Below are positions 10,421 to 23,950 of a stretch of 64,000 bases of DNA, in pieces. The stretch covers positions 24,503,928-24,567,927 of the forward strand of contig NC_080711.1 of NCBI RefSeq assembly GCF_019097595.1, given 5' to 3'. Source of the stretch: Hemibagrus wyckioides (lineage: Eukaryota; Chordata; Actinopteri; Siluriformes; Bagridae). The stretch's first letter is position 1, and the number at the start of each line of letters is the position of its first letter. Both the position numbers and the translations under genes were made by a program. The notes beneath the pieces were generated by a model. The model saw only the letters and a program-made list of their open reading frames with translations, was not told the origin of the DNA and searched no databases.

Positions 10421-13400
10421 TACATCCGCGCTAGACTGCGTGATGAGATCGCGTCATTTTGAGACACTGCTGAAGACTTTATACTGTCCACATCACCAAC
10501 ATCATCAACACATCACACACACACACACACACACACACACCATCATTCACCATCAGGAATAAAAACACACCTAAAAATGAAGGTTCCACTAAGAACTTGG
10601 GTTCTTTTTGATATCAGGGTTGGTTTAGGAACCAGCTGTGAGAGGAAGCTCCTGCAGTTTGTGCTGCTTACCCTACAGTCTTAGAACAAACAGGCTCCTC
10701 AAGGGTTCTCTTAACTTCAGAAACTTTCATACTGTTTCCACTGGAGACATTCACAAGATCTTATTGGGGTTTTTTTCTCTGAGGAACCAACAGTTATAAC
10801 GACTTATTCTATGTTAATACTCAGACTCTTAGAAACAAGGTTCTTGAAAGGTTCACTGGATAATTAAGAGTTACAAATTTTGTAACACTCTTAGAAATGA
10901 AGGGTTCTCTAAGGGCTATTCGATTGGAATCCTTTATGAGAAAAAAATCTTAATACACAGCTATAAACCCTTTAATCATCCACTGAACACCAGAGGAACC
11001 CCTTTTTTTTGTAAAAGTGTATACAGTAACTGAATAAATGTGTGGAGGAACCATGAAAGGTTCTATGTAGAACACAGCTGCAATGTTAGAAAGGGTCTCG
11101 TTCCAAGCAGAACCCTTTCTGCAAGATTAGAACTCCTGAAAGCACTACTGAAAGGTTCTGGCTCATTTAAAGTTTGCACTGAATACTTACCCAATTAATA
11201 CACACCCAATTAATACACACCCAACTAATACACACCCAACTAATACACACCCAATTAATACACTCCCAACTAATACACACCCAATTAATACACTCCCAAC
11301 TAATACACACCCAATTAATACACACCCAACTAATACACACCCAATTAATACACACCCAATTAATACACACCCAATTAATGCACACCCAATTAATACACAC
11401 CCAATTAATACACACCCAATTAATACACACACTCTGAAAGAAAACAATACTTTTAAGAGTTCTTTAAGGGTTCAGTGGATGATTAAGGGTTCTTAGTTTC
11501 CAAAAATGTGTCACATTTCTGATAGGAAAGCACTTTGTGGACGACAGCAGTTACATTTTCAACATGAAAAATCTAAAGAGTTCTAACAGCGGGATAACTG
11601 AAGAACCTTTAAGGGTTCTAATTTTTTGTAGGTTTTTTAATTTGATGCCGTTTTTCTGGAAATGACATAAAAACACAGTGTATATTAATGTATTTAACAC
11701 CTAGTAAATGTGTTATGGGTGATACGATAAAAATATCATGATATTTAGATAAAAGACATTTCTATGATACACAATATATATCATGAGACACAGATACGTT
11801 TATTAAAACAGAACATACGAGAACGCTTGTGTTCGATGATTAAATAGTTCTAAATGTGAAGAGGTGCTGCTTTGCTTGTCGGTTAAACAGGGTAAAATTG
11901 ACTAAGGTGACATTCAGGGATCGTAAGAGCACCACATCCTGTAATTACCGCCGCTAATTATCGTGTAGTACGATACCTACATGGCGTCTCGTGACAGACA
12001 GTCGGCTGAAGAGACGACTTTCATCATCAGAGATTGTAAAATAGGTGGAAATGTCACATGGACTCGCGGGGTGAAGACAGCCCGGATGATTAATAATAGC
12101 AAAAACAACGTCGATGTTAATAAACTTAGTTTACACTGCGCTGTGCATTAAAACGTGAAATGTAGGAATATGTTTTCCACGGCGCAGAGCTGGCAGCGTC
12201 GCGTCTCGACAGGATTTTCCCGCTGTGCCAGAATCGGTCTGGTGTTTTTCCGGTGAGAAAATAAAAACAGTATAAACGCCTCACCTCCTGGAGCATCCCT
12301 GCAGGACTGTTGCAGGTTTGTGATGTATTTGTACCATCTGTGATAATTAGAATAAACTCAGGCTTGGAGAGATCTCTCACCCTCCTGAGTGTAAATGCTA
12401 ATATTCGGCCCAACAGGATGCCAGTTGTTTGGTGTTACAAGATGTTTCACTGAATGTTCTCCCTGTTTTCGAGCTGAAGGAGTTCATTCAGGAACTGCAG
12501 TGTAAGCTCACACACACTGTCTAATGGACGCTGTGTGCTTCCACTACAGCGCTAGAACCTGCTGAGCAAAAAAAAATAAAAAAAGTCATTTTGGATCGTC
12601 AAGTTGTTCAGGAAATTGCAATTTTGAAATCTGGATGCTGATTGGTCAGAGGATGTTCTGCAAAGTGACTGAAATGTCAAGAACTAACGAGAGCACCAAG
12701 AATATTTAACTTTAACTCCTACATTATATTACAGTTATATTAATGTGCTTGGTGTAATACCTTATGGTTTCTGTAGTAACAGCTTGTTCACAGCGGATGC
12801 TCCACTAATTCTAATCGTATTACACAAAAAATTCTTCTTCTTTTTTTTTTTTTTGAAAGTTAGCATAAAGTGTGGAAGGAGTCTCCAGTGTCAGCACTCT
12901 GTAACAGTCTGAGCTGAAGCTAGAACTTAACGTAACAGTAACAGAAATTTTATCGTAAATCTGAATCAGGTTTGTTGTTAAAAAAGTGTCAGAATAATAT
13001 TTTAGGAATTGGTGTTTGTTTGTTTTTTACTTTTATTGTGCAAATGATTCTTTCGTTAGTCACGCACTTTCCTGTGTGTTATCTGACACTTCAGTGTCCT
13101 TTTCTGCCTCAGGAGATGTTTGTTGACCTTCATGCTAATTCTCAGGTTTGCCAGCTGTAGTTTTTACCTGATTTCTCATAGTTTTAAAGTGAATATCTAA
13201 AAGCGATCTGCTCCAAATGATCCCGCTGGACGGAAGAAGGGACGACCTCGGAGCGTGCTGACCTTTCCTTCTTCTCACCCATGACAGGCTGTAATACGCT
13301 CCCCTGATTCTCTCTATCTCCATCTCTCTCTGCTTTGTCTTGATCTCTTTTTCTCCAGCTCTCTGGCTCTTCCTCCTGTTACCTCTGCCGAGTTTCTTGT

Positions 13401-16400
13401 TTCTGTAAAAACAGAAGCTTATATACCAGGAGCTGGCACCGAGTTCCACTTTTCCTTTGGAAGAGCTTGGAAAAACAGGAGGATTAGAGCTCAGATCCAT
13501 CACAGCTCCAACAATCCCCTTCATCACACCAGAGTCCAGGAATTACAGAACAACAAGATTCAGAAGTGCTATTGTTGGAAATGAAATGTGATTTCAGGGG
13601 AAATGGATGTGTTTGTTGCCTTTGAGAGAAACTCAGGAGAGACAGAGGAAGATATTTTCTGTCTCGAGTTAGCTCGTTATTACACTTTTTCTTGGTTAAC
13701 AATAATCACTTTTTCTGAAAGGTTCTACTTGAACACGCCGTTGCTGGGTGCAGTCTAGAACTTATTTCCAGAGAGACAAACCAAACGACCCTCTGAGCTG
13801 ATTAAAATTTTTAACAAAAATGGTTTCCTAATCACAATTAATTAGTCATTAACATCATTAACACGTCATTAACACAGTCAAAAACATCCCACGAAAGTCA
13901 ACACATTCTTGGATTTCAGTAATCCCACTCAGACTGACCTGAAGCCTGATTCTGTTTTCTTTCCTTCTGGTCACTTTAACTGTTGTTTGCGTTTGTTGTG
14001 TGTGATGTGATTATATGATTTTTATATTAATATTTCATAATAAATTCTGCCATGATGCAGAATCATTTTCTGAACCAATACACACACACACACACACACA
14101 CAGACAGATATATATCTGTATGTATATAAAGCAAGTGTTCCTTAAGTAATGTAAGAGGTAGATTGAATTAGACTGAAAGATTGACTGATAGTTTTGCTAA
14201 AAGTATCTGTGTCCTGGACATGAGATCGCAGCAGGTCTTCTTGACGCCCATGTTCTCTGTGTTCCTCTTTGTTGTGGTTGGAATCTCAGACTCGATCTGT
14301 CCTCTTTGTTCAGGTTTACAGCAGAGGACAGGTGCTGCCTCTGAGTTCTTTTTGATCTTCATCTTTTGTTTCTTTTCTTCACTAGGCTTCCTCTCTCTCT
14401 CTCTGCTGTACTTTTAGTTAAAAAATCCTAATCTCATTTATAAAACCACAAAATCTCTTTTCTTGGTTCATGTGTTTTCCTTGACCCAAATGAGGAAGTT
14501 CCTCCTTTGCACACACACACAGGTTTAATTTTTATTCGAGGGGAAGTTCTTTGTGCGAAACGGGTTTTCCTGCCATCCATGTTGCTTTTATCCATTTGCA
14601 GATGTCTGAGATAGAGAGAGAGGAAACGCCGGTGCTGAAAGTTTTGCATGTCAGCGTTAAACTGAGAACAGAAAAGAAATCGCATTTCGTGACAGCGGGG
14701 AAAAAACGTTGCACTTATTTCTCTGGGGTTTCCTCCTGGTACTCTGGTTTCCTCCTCCAGTCCACATCAGTGACCTTTCCTGCCTTGTTTCATGTTTGCC
14801 GACTTAAGGGAAAGATCGATGCTGGAATTCAGTATGTTCCCTCCTCAGTTGGTACCCAGCTCTTGCCACATGTTCCAGCTCCTTTTCCTGATTCTGTTAA
14901 AGCTTCTTTATTGGATGGAGCCGGATATTACTGGCTAGACTGCGATCCAACAGACACGCCACTATTCCAAGAGCTTTGCAGAGAGAATTTCCATAAAGAA
15001 GAAATCCTCCACATCTGGCTAAAGTTGGCTCGGCGTTCCGGCTAACGCTCGGTCTGAGCATGTGTGCCAGGTTGCCGCGGGTAAAGATGCACGTTATACT
15101 CCGCTGGCAGCGATGGCCTTGATGGTATTTCCTTAACAGGGTTTTAAAATGACTCAGAGCACACGCCCAGGGCCAGCTATTCTATATAACATTCTCACTG
15201 ACCTTACTGAGAAGAACCCTCCTCAGATGATGTCCTCATACACCGGCGTTACTCGGTGTGAAACCATTAGGAGGAAGAAAAGATGGAACGTTTTTGTCTC
15301 TACAACTTTACGACTTGAACAGAGAATGATTTCAGGAAGTGAAGAACCCTTAATAATATTTTTTCTAGCCCAGTGTCATCTTGTCCACACCTCTTGTTAA
15401 AAGAAAAGCAATTTCTGACCTTTTTTTTCCCCTTCGAAAGCCATAAAAAAGAAAAAAACTGACATTTGTCATAAACACATCTTGACCAATACATACATAT
15501 ATACAGTCTATAAATAACTGTCATTAGCAAGTCTCTACATGAGCAGCTTACTGACAGGGGCCTTAATCTTCTGTAAGGAGATGTTTGTTTAAGGATTATG
15601 GAAGGAGTCTCCAGTGTCAGTGCTGTGTACCTGTCAGAGGTAAAGTGAGGACAGGAACTAACCGTTCTGATTTATAGATATTTAACGTAAGTATAAACGG
15701 ATAAAAAGTGTCAAAGTTTAGTAAATAAAAATTTGTGTAAACAGCACCGTCATTGATTGTTTTCCTCTAACAGCTGGAGACATAGTGTTTTATCACTGAA
15801 ATATTTTCATTTCAGACTGTTTAGAATTAATTTTAATGCTAATGGTTGGTCCATTGAATAGAAATGCTAACTAGATAACAAACTGATGCTAATTCAGGAG
15901 ACAAATTCAACACATTTCACCTTTATCTCTTTAGCTGCATCATCATCATCACCATCTGTAGCATGAGTGATCACGTAATCATTTATGTTTTCTGATTTGA
16001 AATTCGTGGAAATAAAATTCATCAGTGTGTCACGTGTTTGTTTTTCTGTTTTGATGAGAATTATCTTGTTATATCACCGCTGACTTGCTGCAGCAACTAA
16101 GCTGGTGGCTCTGAGGCAGGAACACTCTGGGGAGATGGAACACACACACACACACACACCTGCCTGGCTCTTTGCTAGCATGCCTGTGTGTAATATTTTG
16201 CTGCTGTAGTCTTGTCCTCTTTAATCTCAGCTGACTGAACTTTTTCTATTTTGCTGCTGATAAAAATGTAATCACAAATATCATTTCATTCCATTTTCTG
16301 ATTTAGCATCAGATTTTTATCGGTTTTGTTTTCTGAATGATGGCCAACAGAAGTCGTCCAAATTCTTATTTAGATTATTTAGTGCAAAACTGACGAATCT

Positions 16401-17308
16401 GGACATTAATATTTTCAGTAGTAGCGATGGACATGCTTCAGAATTTTAATACGTTCTCCATCGTGGTTTGATTAAACAGATCTCAAAATTGTAATATTTG
16501 ATATTTGTGGGCGGAGTCAGGGGCAGGTTCAGTGTTCAATGAATTGAATAGATTCTTAATGAAATACCCCCTGATATTCAGAGCTGATTCAGTTTTAGGT
16601 AGGTTTTATTTGCCAGTGTATTGAGTTTTTTCTTGGGTGTTAAGATACAGGCACCATTCTAAGATCTCAACAGGTTTTTGTTGCTGTTGTTGAGAAACAG
16701 AATGAAGGCTTGAAGAAATAAAGTTTTGTGTGTAAATTGCGGATGTTCGGATAAGGACGGAGTGTACAGTGAGCTGGTGTGCGCTGGAATAAAATCCTGA
16801 GTATCAGTTCCATATGGTGCCGTAGCGCTCGCCTCTCAGCGGGGCAGCATCTCATTAACGCTTCCTCCATTCCATGTGAGATTAAGAGCGACGTTAGATG
16901 TACACGTGGCCTCGAGAACACTGATGTTGTGTATTAGGTGGTGTTTTTTTTTCTTTCGTTTGCAGGACCCCTGGGCCTCCTCGGAGGAGAGCGACGGGTT
17001 TTGTTTATAAAGGAAACATGTCCTGATAGTAAGACCTCTAAAGACACAAGCGAGCTCTTTCATGTCCCTCCCCAGCTGTTGTGTAACGGCTCCAGTCGCC
17101 GTATATCGATTTGTTTCTCTGAGTCGCGCTGATGGTTATCTCCGACATTTCCATGATGCGCTCTGCTAATGAGCTGGCCTTGATTGGAACACTCGTTCTG
17201 TTTTTCCACAATGAGTTCATCTGGTTTAGAGAGAGAGATAGAGGGAGAGAGAGAGGGAGAGAGTGTGTGTGTGTGAGTGAGGGAGAGAGAGAGAGAGAGA
17301 GACACAGA

Positions 17309-17356
<48 letters not shown>

Positions 17357-19181
17357 CAGAAAGAGAGAGAGACAGAGTGTGAAAGAGGGAAAGGGAAGGA
17401 GAGAGACAGAGAGAGGGAGAGAGACAGAGTGTGTGTGTGTGAGAGAGAGAGAGTGTACATGTGTGGTGTTTATTGTGTATCATGAGGACTCAGAGTGTGA
17501 GGTTGTTGTGTTTTTCCCCCTCGGCTCCAGCAGCATTGCCCAGCTGTCAGTTACACTAGAGCGCCTTATTTCATTAACGCTGGTGTTTTTGTTTCTGTTT
17601 TTTTTTCTTTTCACCTTTTGTAAACAAGTCCATAAAACGCTGTGTAATTATAGTGTGTGTAATTACGCCTGTGGTGTCAGTGATGTGCAGCTCCATACTA
17701 CATCCATATCCTGATAAATCCATTCTCTCTGTTAGAGATCACACTCATCACAAATATTTTTAGATTTGTTTTGTTACAGTTACAACATTTTTTCCCCTAA
17801 AATATCAGCTAGACACTTTATATTTTTTAAGATAACAAAAATAAACTTTATTGTAGTGTAGTATAATTTCAGCTATAAACTGTTTTAGTTCAGATTTTTT
17901 TAGCTAACATTTTTAAAAGTATTTTAAATAACTCTTTTTATCTTATTTAGAATAACAGTAAACTCTGTTTCAGTTCTGTTTCTGTTGTTTTTCTTCTGTA
18001 AATAATAATATGATCAGTTCTGAAGTCTTGGTGAAGTTCTCTCCTGAACCTGCTGCATTATGATTAATAATAAAGTCTCAGTACAGTGTGTACTGTAGAA
18101 ACACCTTCAGGTATGGAGATGTGATAGATCTGCTGTAGGTTGTTAGGGTGACGTCTCGGTCTGCACACTTTGATTTATATATTTAATCTTTTCTTCGTCA
18201 GCAGGCTCAGCTCTGTTGAGTTTGGACCAGATAACTGACACGTGGCTTATTAAACGATAACACATGCTTATTATTCTTGAATTAGCGGCGAGTCAGAGTT
18301 CATCCATCGTCCCTTATTGCCGTTGCTGCTCTTGCCGTTGGATCTTGTTTGTTTGCGAGTTCTATCAGAAACGTCTGACCTTCTTATCGGAGTCTGATCC
18401 AGACGAGTTCGACATCTGATCCTGATCCAATTACACTTTAATATGGTGATAATCACCTGCCTTTCAGCCTCACGGTATTATCACAGTAATATCCTAATAT
18501 TTCCTCGGCTGTAGAGCCGCCGAGATCTGCAGGGGGATCGTTGATAAATTTTCTACAACGGCACTGACTGGAGACAAATAAGAGTATGATCTCATTACAG
18601 AAAACTTCATTGTGTTAATGATGATGCTTTTTCTTTGTTATTCTTTATTATTATTAGTTTTAGATTTATGTGGACCACTGTTGCTATAGAAACGAAAGCG
18701 TATCAGAACGAGCGCATTTATATAAACTACAGCTACAAAACTAACACACAAGATTTCGACCAGAAATCGATTCTGGTCGAAAAGTTTTCGATCAGATTCC
18801 AGAATTCAACCACACTGTGTAATATGGCTTATTGTTATTATTACTTTATTTTTCAGCTGTTTTATATCATGTGATGCTGTTGGGTTTTTTCCTGTACATA
18901 TAGAGTGTGTACGGTTAAATATATGTTGATTTTAGTCTTAACGGCGTGATGTTCGTTCACTCGGCCGCTGTGTGTAGCTGATTGTCAGCAGGGTGTGTCT
19001 GTTCAGAATATAAAAACACATTTAAGAGCTTTTTTAATTAGGTGGAAAAGGTGTTTGTGAGCCAGAATGTGTGTATGTGTGTGTGTGTGTGTGTGAATGT
19101 GTCAGTTTGGGATGAAGTATGAATAAAGATGCTGTGTAATGAAGCTCAATGCAGCCAGTGTGAGGTGTGGAGCTGGCGGTT

Positions 19182-19219
<38 letters not shown>

Positions 19220-19394
19220 ACTGTGGTCTGCCATGTGGTATGAATGGGGTTTGTGTTGCTGCTCAGTCAGAGATGGCAAAAGAAAATAAACTTAGCCGCT
19301 AACTGGACTGCTTTTTTTACGACCACGACCCAGACACTGAGCACACACACACACACACACACACTTTTCCCACTCTCTGGTCTCTCTCTGTCTG

Positions 19395-19430
<36 letters not shown>

Positions 19431-19460
19431 TTTTCCCACTCTCTGGTCTCTCTCTGTCTG

Positions 19461-19504
<44 letters not shown>

Positions 19505-19536
19505 ACTTTTCCCACTCTCTGGTCTCTCTCTGTCTG

Positions 19537-19574
<38 letters not shown>

Positions 19575-22500
19575 AAGCAGAGGATTCTCCTCTGCTTCTT
19601 TTTCAGTGAATAATGTTAACGTTAGAGGTGTGTCACCATTTGCACGGTGACGTCATTATCGAAAAGGGGCGTGGCTTACTTTCTAAACAAATCTATTATT
19701 GTAAACATTTTTCAGACTCTTTACTAGTGAGAGATCAGTCGCACCATGAACATTCTTTACTTCCCATGATTCATTAGTCATAAAAAAGGTTAGAGAACCA
19801 TTTAGCCCCGAATCTTTTCTTATGTTCTAATTTGCACAATATGCTAATTTTTTTGTTGTTGTTGTTTTAAGTCTCTTTTTGAACTAGTGCTATGATTTTT
19901 ATTGTATTGTCAAAAATAAAAATGGTATTGAAATGTTCAGTAGTGTGTATGAAAATGAAAATTGAAAACAAAATGGCCGCCACACACACGCAGGGCGGAG
20001 CTCAGTTCCTTCATGCACTTCAGCAGCTGTAACTCATGGCTGTTTGTGTGAATTTTAGAAAACTTGAAAGAAATGTTCAAAAAAAAGCTGCTGAGGATGT
20101 CTGCATAGTGTGGGGTGTGGCCTTATATGGAGGTGTGGGCGGAGTAAATTAGAAGTAGAGGGAAGTTTATGGAGGAAATGAAAAACTGAAATAAATAACA
20201 GAAAAAAATAAGGGCTTATTGTTTATATGTAATAAAACTGTTTTCTTAAGACTGTTTTTGTTTAATTTTCTGGGGTTATTTTCATCGTGTTCCTGAGAGC
20301 ACCATGAAGAAAAATGAATCTTCCTTTTTTTAGTAGTGTTTTGTAAGTGATGTAAGTAAAATTATTATTTGCCTTTTCTACAGAGGAGTAAATACTGTGC
20401 AGAGGGAAGGAGTGGAGTGTAGTGTGGTGTTTAACTCTGCTGTAATTACTCTGCTTGGTGCCCAGTGTCCTGATGTGACGTGTGGGACAGGACAGCGTGA
20501 ATACGGCTTACTGAAGTTCTGCTTTAATTGATTGCACTTCTCTCACATCGCTCTTCATTTGTTCTCAGTCTCTTTCTCGCAGTTTATCACTGATCGTCAA
20601 TCACTCACAGATCAGTCTCAGTGTATCAGTCTGTCCTGCTGTCCGTGTGTGTGTGTGTGTGTGAAGCAGGGGATTTGACATTTATATACATTTATATAAC
20701 CAGAAACACGAGTTATGATGAACATAATCCTACGGCAACACGATATTACAGATTTTTAAAAATTCTCTCAGTACAATCCTGTTTGGGGGTGGAGCTCAGA
20801 TTGTTGTCCCTCCCATTTTATCTGAGCTTGGGCCCGGCACTGCATCCAGTGGCTGGGGTTTGGCATTGGCGAGATTGTGATGTCACAAAATTAAATCCAC
20901 AGCTCTGGCCCAATCACGTCTGATATGCAAGTATTTGAAGAACAATTGCAATTGTTTCCAACAACTTCTAAACATTATAAACATTTAAACTCGTTTGCTA
21001 GCTAAAATAACTAGCAATGAACACACATCGGTTGTCATGGTGACTTCATATTTTATATACTATATATTCAATAATGACGAATAAATCAGTGAGAAAATTA
21101 GGATGTAGGTCAAGACTCCGACACTGAAATCTCACTCCTCTGAGCGCGTTTGCTAGCAACCTAGCTAATGTTATGATACTGTGATTGTCTTCATTTGCAT
21201 AATCATGCATATTCATGGATAGCAGTATAATATGTTTGTAATAGTGCAATAGAAAAAACCGTTATTGCCATGTAGTGACTTTCATTGTTTCGGGCTGTTC
21301 GAGTTCTTCCATCCCTGAAATTAGCTCCACCCCTCTCAGACTTCACTGACACGCCCCCTTTATGCAAAAAGAAAATTTAACCTATAAAGAGAAAGACTTG
21401 GCTTAGCTGTGCAGGCAATAGAGTGTGTGAAAAATGACATACTGCTCCTTTAATCTGAACTGTTCAGTGTTTTTTGGTGATTTGTTGATAATATAAATGG
21501 TGGTTATAATATTGAGTGCATGTGAGTGAAAAGGGCCTGGTTCCAGAGCGTGCCTCCTGGGATTTGGGAATCACATGACCTGGAAAAGATTGAAATGGGA
21601 GCTCCTTCTCAGCAGTAATCACCTGACTGGTTCAAACGTTAGGGAGAGAGAGGGAATACTATGAATAGTTGGCAATACAGTGAGAATTCCTACTGGGGCC
21701 CTGCATGTCCTCCAGACTCGGATCAGGTTTTGCTAACACTTCCCCCCGCTAGCTGTGGACAAATTCTGTCTCTCTGCTAAATAAAAAAAGGCTGTTAGAC
21801 AAACAGTCACTCTGTCTCATTAAATAAAGCGTAAACCCACAGCAGGAAATATTTATCCAGCTATTGTAGTGCTTCTGTTCAGTCACCGAAAGAGACGTCC
21901 CTGATCCTGGTGAGGCGGATCCGGGGTCTTTCCCGGGAACGCTCTGTGTGTGGTGTGTGGAGGGAATAGGCTTTGGATGGGACACCAGTTCATCACCAAG
22001 GGGCAGTAGGGAAACACTTATTCATACCTAGGGGCAATTGGGTAAAGCCAATTCACTTAGGAAACCTCAGAACCCAGATGAATCCCACATGGATACGTGG
22101 AGAATATACGGAATTCCGTACAGAAGGTAATGTTACTTGCTGTAATTAGCAATGACAGCAACATGCTAAAGTAGTACTCCAAGTGTAAATGAACCACGAC
22201 TAAATCCAGAAAATGATGCAGAGTAGAAACAGAATGTGTGTGAGACGTAAAGAGACAAGACAACCATTCAGACTTCCAGACAAATCCGTGTTGGAGAAAG
22301 AAAAACTCAGTACATTTCGCGCCCACCCCAAATCCCTGGATTAATCCCCTTCGAAGCCCTTTGAGGCCATTTTGCCTTAATGCAGTCCTGTGGAGTTGTT
22401 TACTCTGTGCTGGGCCTTGCCTCAGACGCCGGTGTGTGGGCGTGTTTACTGGAGCTGATTTTGTGTTTCTAACAGACAAATCTGTCCATCACATTTGTTC

Positions 22501-23916
22501 ATGATAATCACTGCTGAGTCTGTTCAATTGAATGTTGTTCACCATCATACAGGAGAACCAAATCAGGGCATGTGGGCGGGGCTAAATATTGGTCAAATGT
22601 AATGATGTGATCTGTAGTAGAAAAGTCTTTTTATATCTTTCACTTCTGAATAGGGATAAGAAATAAAATGCCAACAGTTATATTGTAAAATCTAAACATT
22701 TATTTATTTATTTATTTATTTATGTACAGCAGTGTTTTCTGATACCATTTAAATTCCCTGCTTTTTCTTCACTATACATGCTCACTCCATAGGGTGTAAC
22801 ATGAAGTCTTTATAGACCCTAAATAGTGCTATATATTAGGAAAAAATGGAATTTATAATACAGCCTCTGGTCATCATAATGGTGTGAAATGGGTTTTTTT
22901 GCCATATTTTAATGTCATCAGGAGAAGTTTAAAGTAAAGATTTTGGCACGTAAATTTTGGCACCCCTGGGTTACGGAGTCTCATGCTCAGATGTGTCACA
23001 GCAGATATTTGAAATGATTTAAATTTCATGTCAAATAAAATCAATTTGTGAATTCATAGTGTTATTTTATTAATGGTGCAGATCACAAGTAGCCACTCTA
23101 CAACCTGTAAAATCTCTTAATCGTAAAAATGTCCGCCTGATTTTCATTTAGACTGCTGTTTTTTTATAATGATGAACACAGAACAGATCGATTAATGCAG
23201 TCGCTGTTTCCGCCTCAGTCCCTCTCCCTCTCTCTTTTTCTCACTTAAATGTTCGCTAAAAGCTAAGTATCGACAGAGTCGCCGATCTGAGCTGCACCTT
23301 GACTACGCAGCATCGGTGTTAAGCAATCAATTATGAAAATGATTTTTATCCCAAACACACACACACACACACACACAGCCACTCATAAATGCACACAGAG
23401 TGGCCTTTGAGTGACTCTAAGAGCCTCCCTGATGATCTCAGGCGTGCTCAAAAGACTCCATTGAGACGCGGCATAGAGTAATGGCGATTGAAACACTGCC
23501 AAATCAGGAAGACAGCAACACTTTTCCCTCCTCCTCCTTCTTATCCATCGTAGAGTTAATAGAACGAGGCGAACAAATGGCTGTAATTAGCCGAGATGTT
23601 ATTTTTTCGCAGATCATCCCTAACTGCTTATTCCTCGACTGCTTCTTCCTCGGGTTGAAGTATTGCTTACCGTTAGAGAGGCACTTTTCATTAGAAAAAT
23701 AAAATAAAAAAATTCTCGCTTGTCTTTAAGTCTCGCTCGCTAACCCGTGCTTCTGGAAGTTCCGGAAACGTCTGCGGCTGTGGTGGGCTCGTCCACAAAG
23801 CGTTTTCATGTAGTTTTATAGCACCACTAAAATGCTTTCCACAAAAAACCCAGCATCGTTAGTGTAATTAAAGTCGTTATTGCGGTGGCCTCGCCGTCTC
23901 CTCTTCCTCCTTCTTG

Positions 23917-23950
<34 letters not shown>

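Noticed and set aside
11190..11430. CRISPR-like repeat array
   Set aside because: The units are contiguous 15-mers without spacers, in a vertebrate intron.
11167..11447. Pentapeptide-repeat protein frames on the minus strand
   Set aside because: These arise from a 15-bp minisatellite, whose unit length keeps all frames open. No start context or splice sites support expression.
14551..15045. Separate protein-coding gene in xylt1 intron 1
   Set aside because: There is one open frame of 164 codons with no recognised domain, no promoter and a microsatellite-adjacent start; kept only as a low-priority finding.
17038..17485. Long Ser/Leu and Arg/Glu repeat frames on both strands
   Set aside because: They are pure translations of (GA)n and (TG)n microsatellites.
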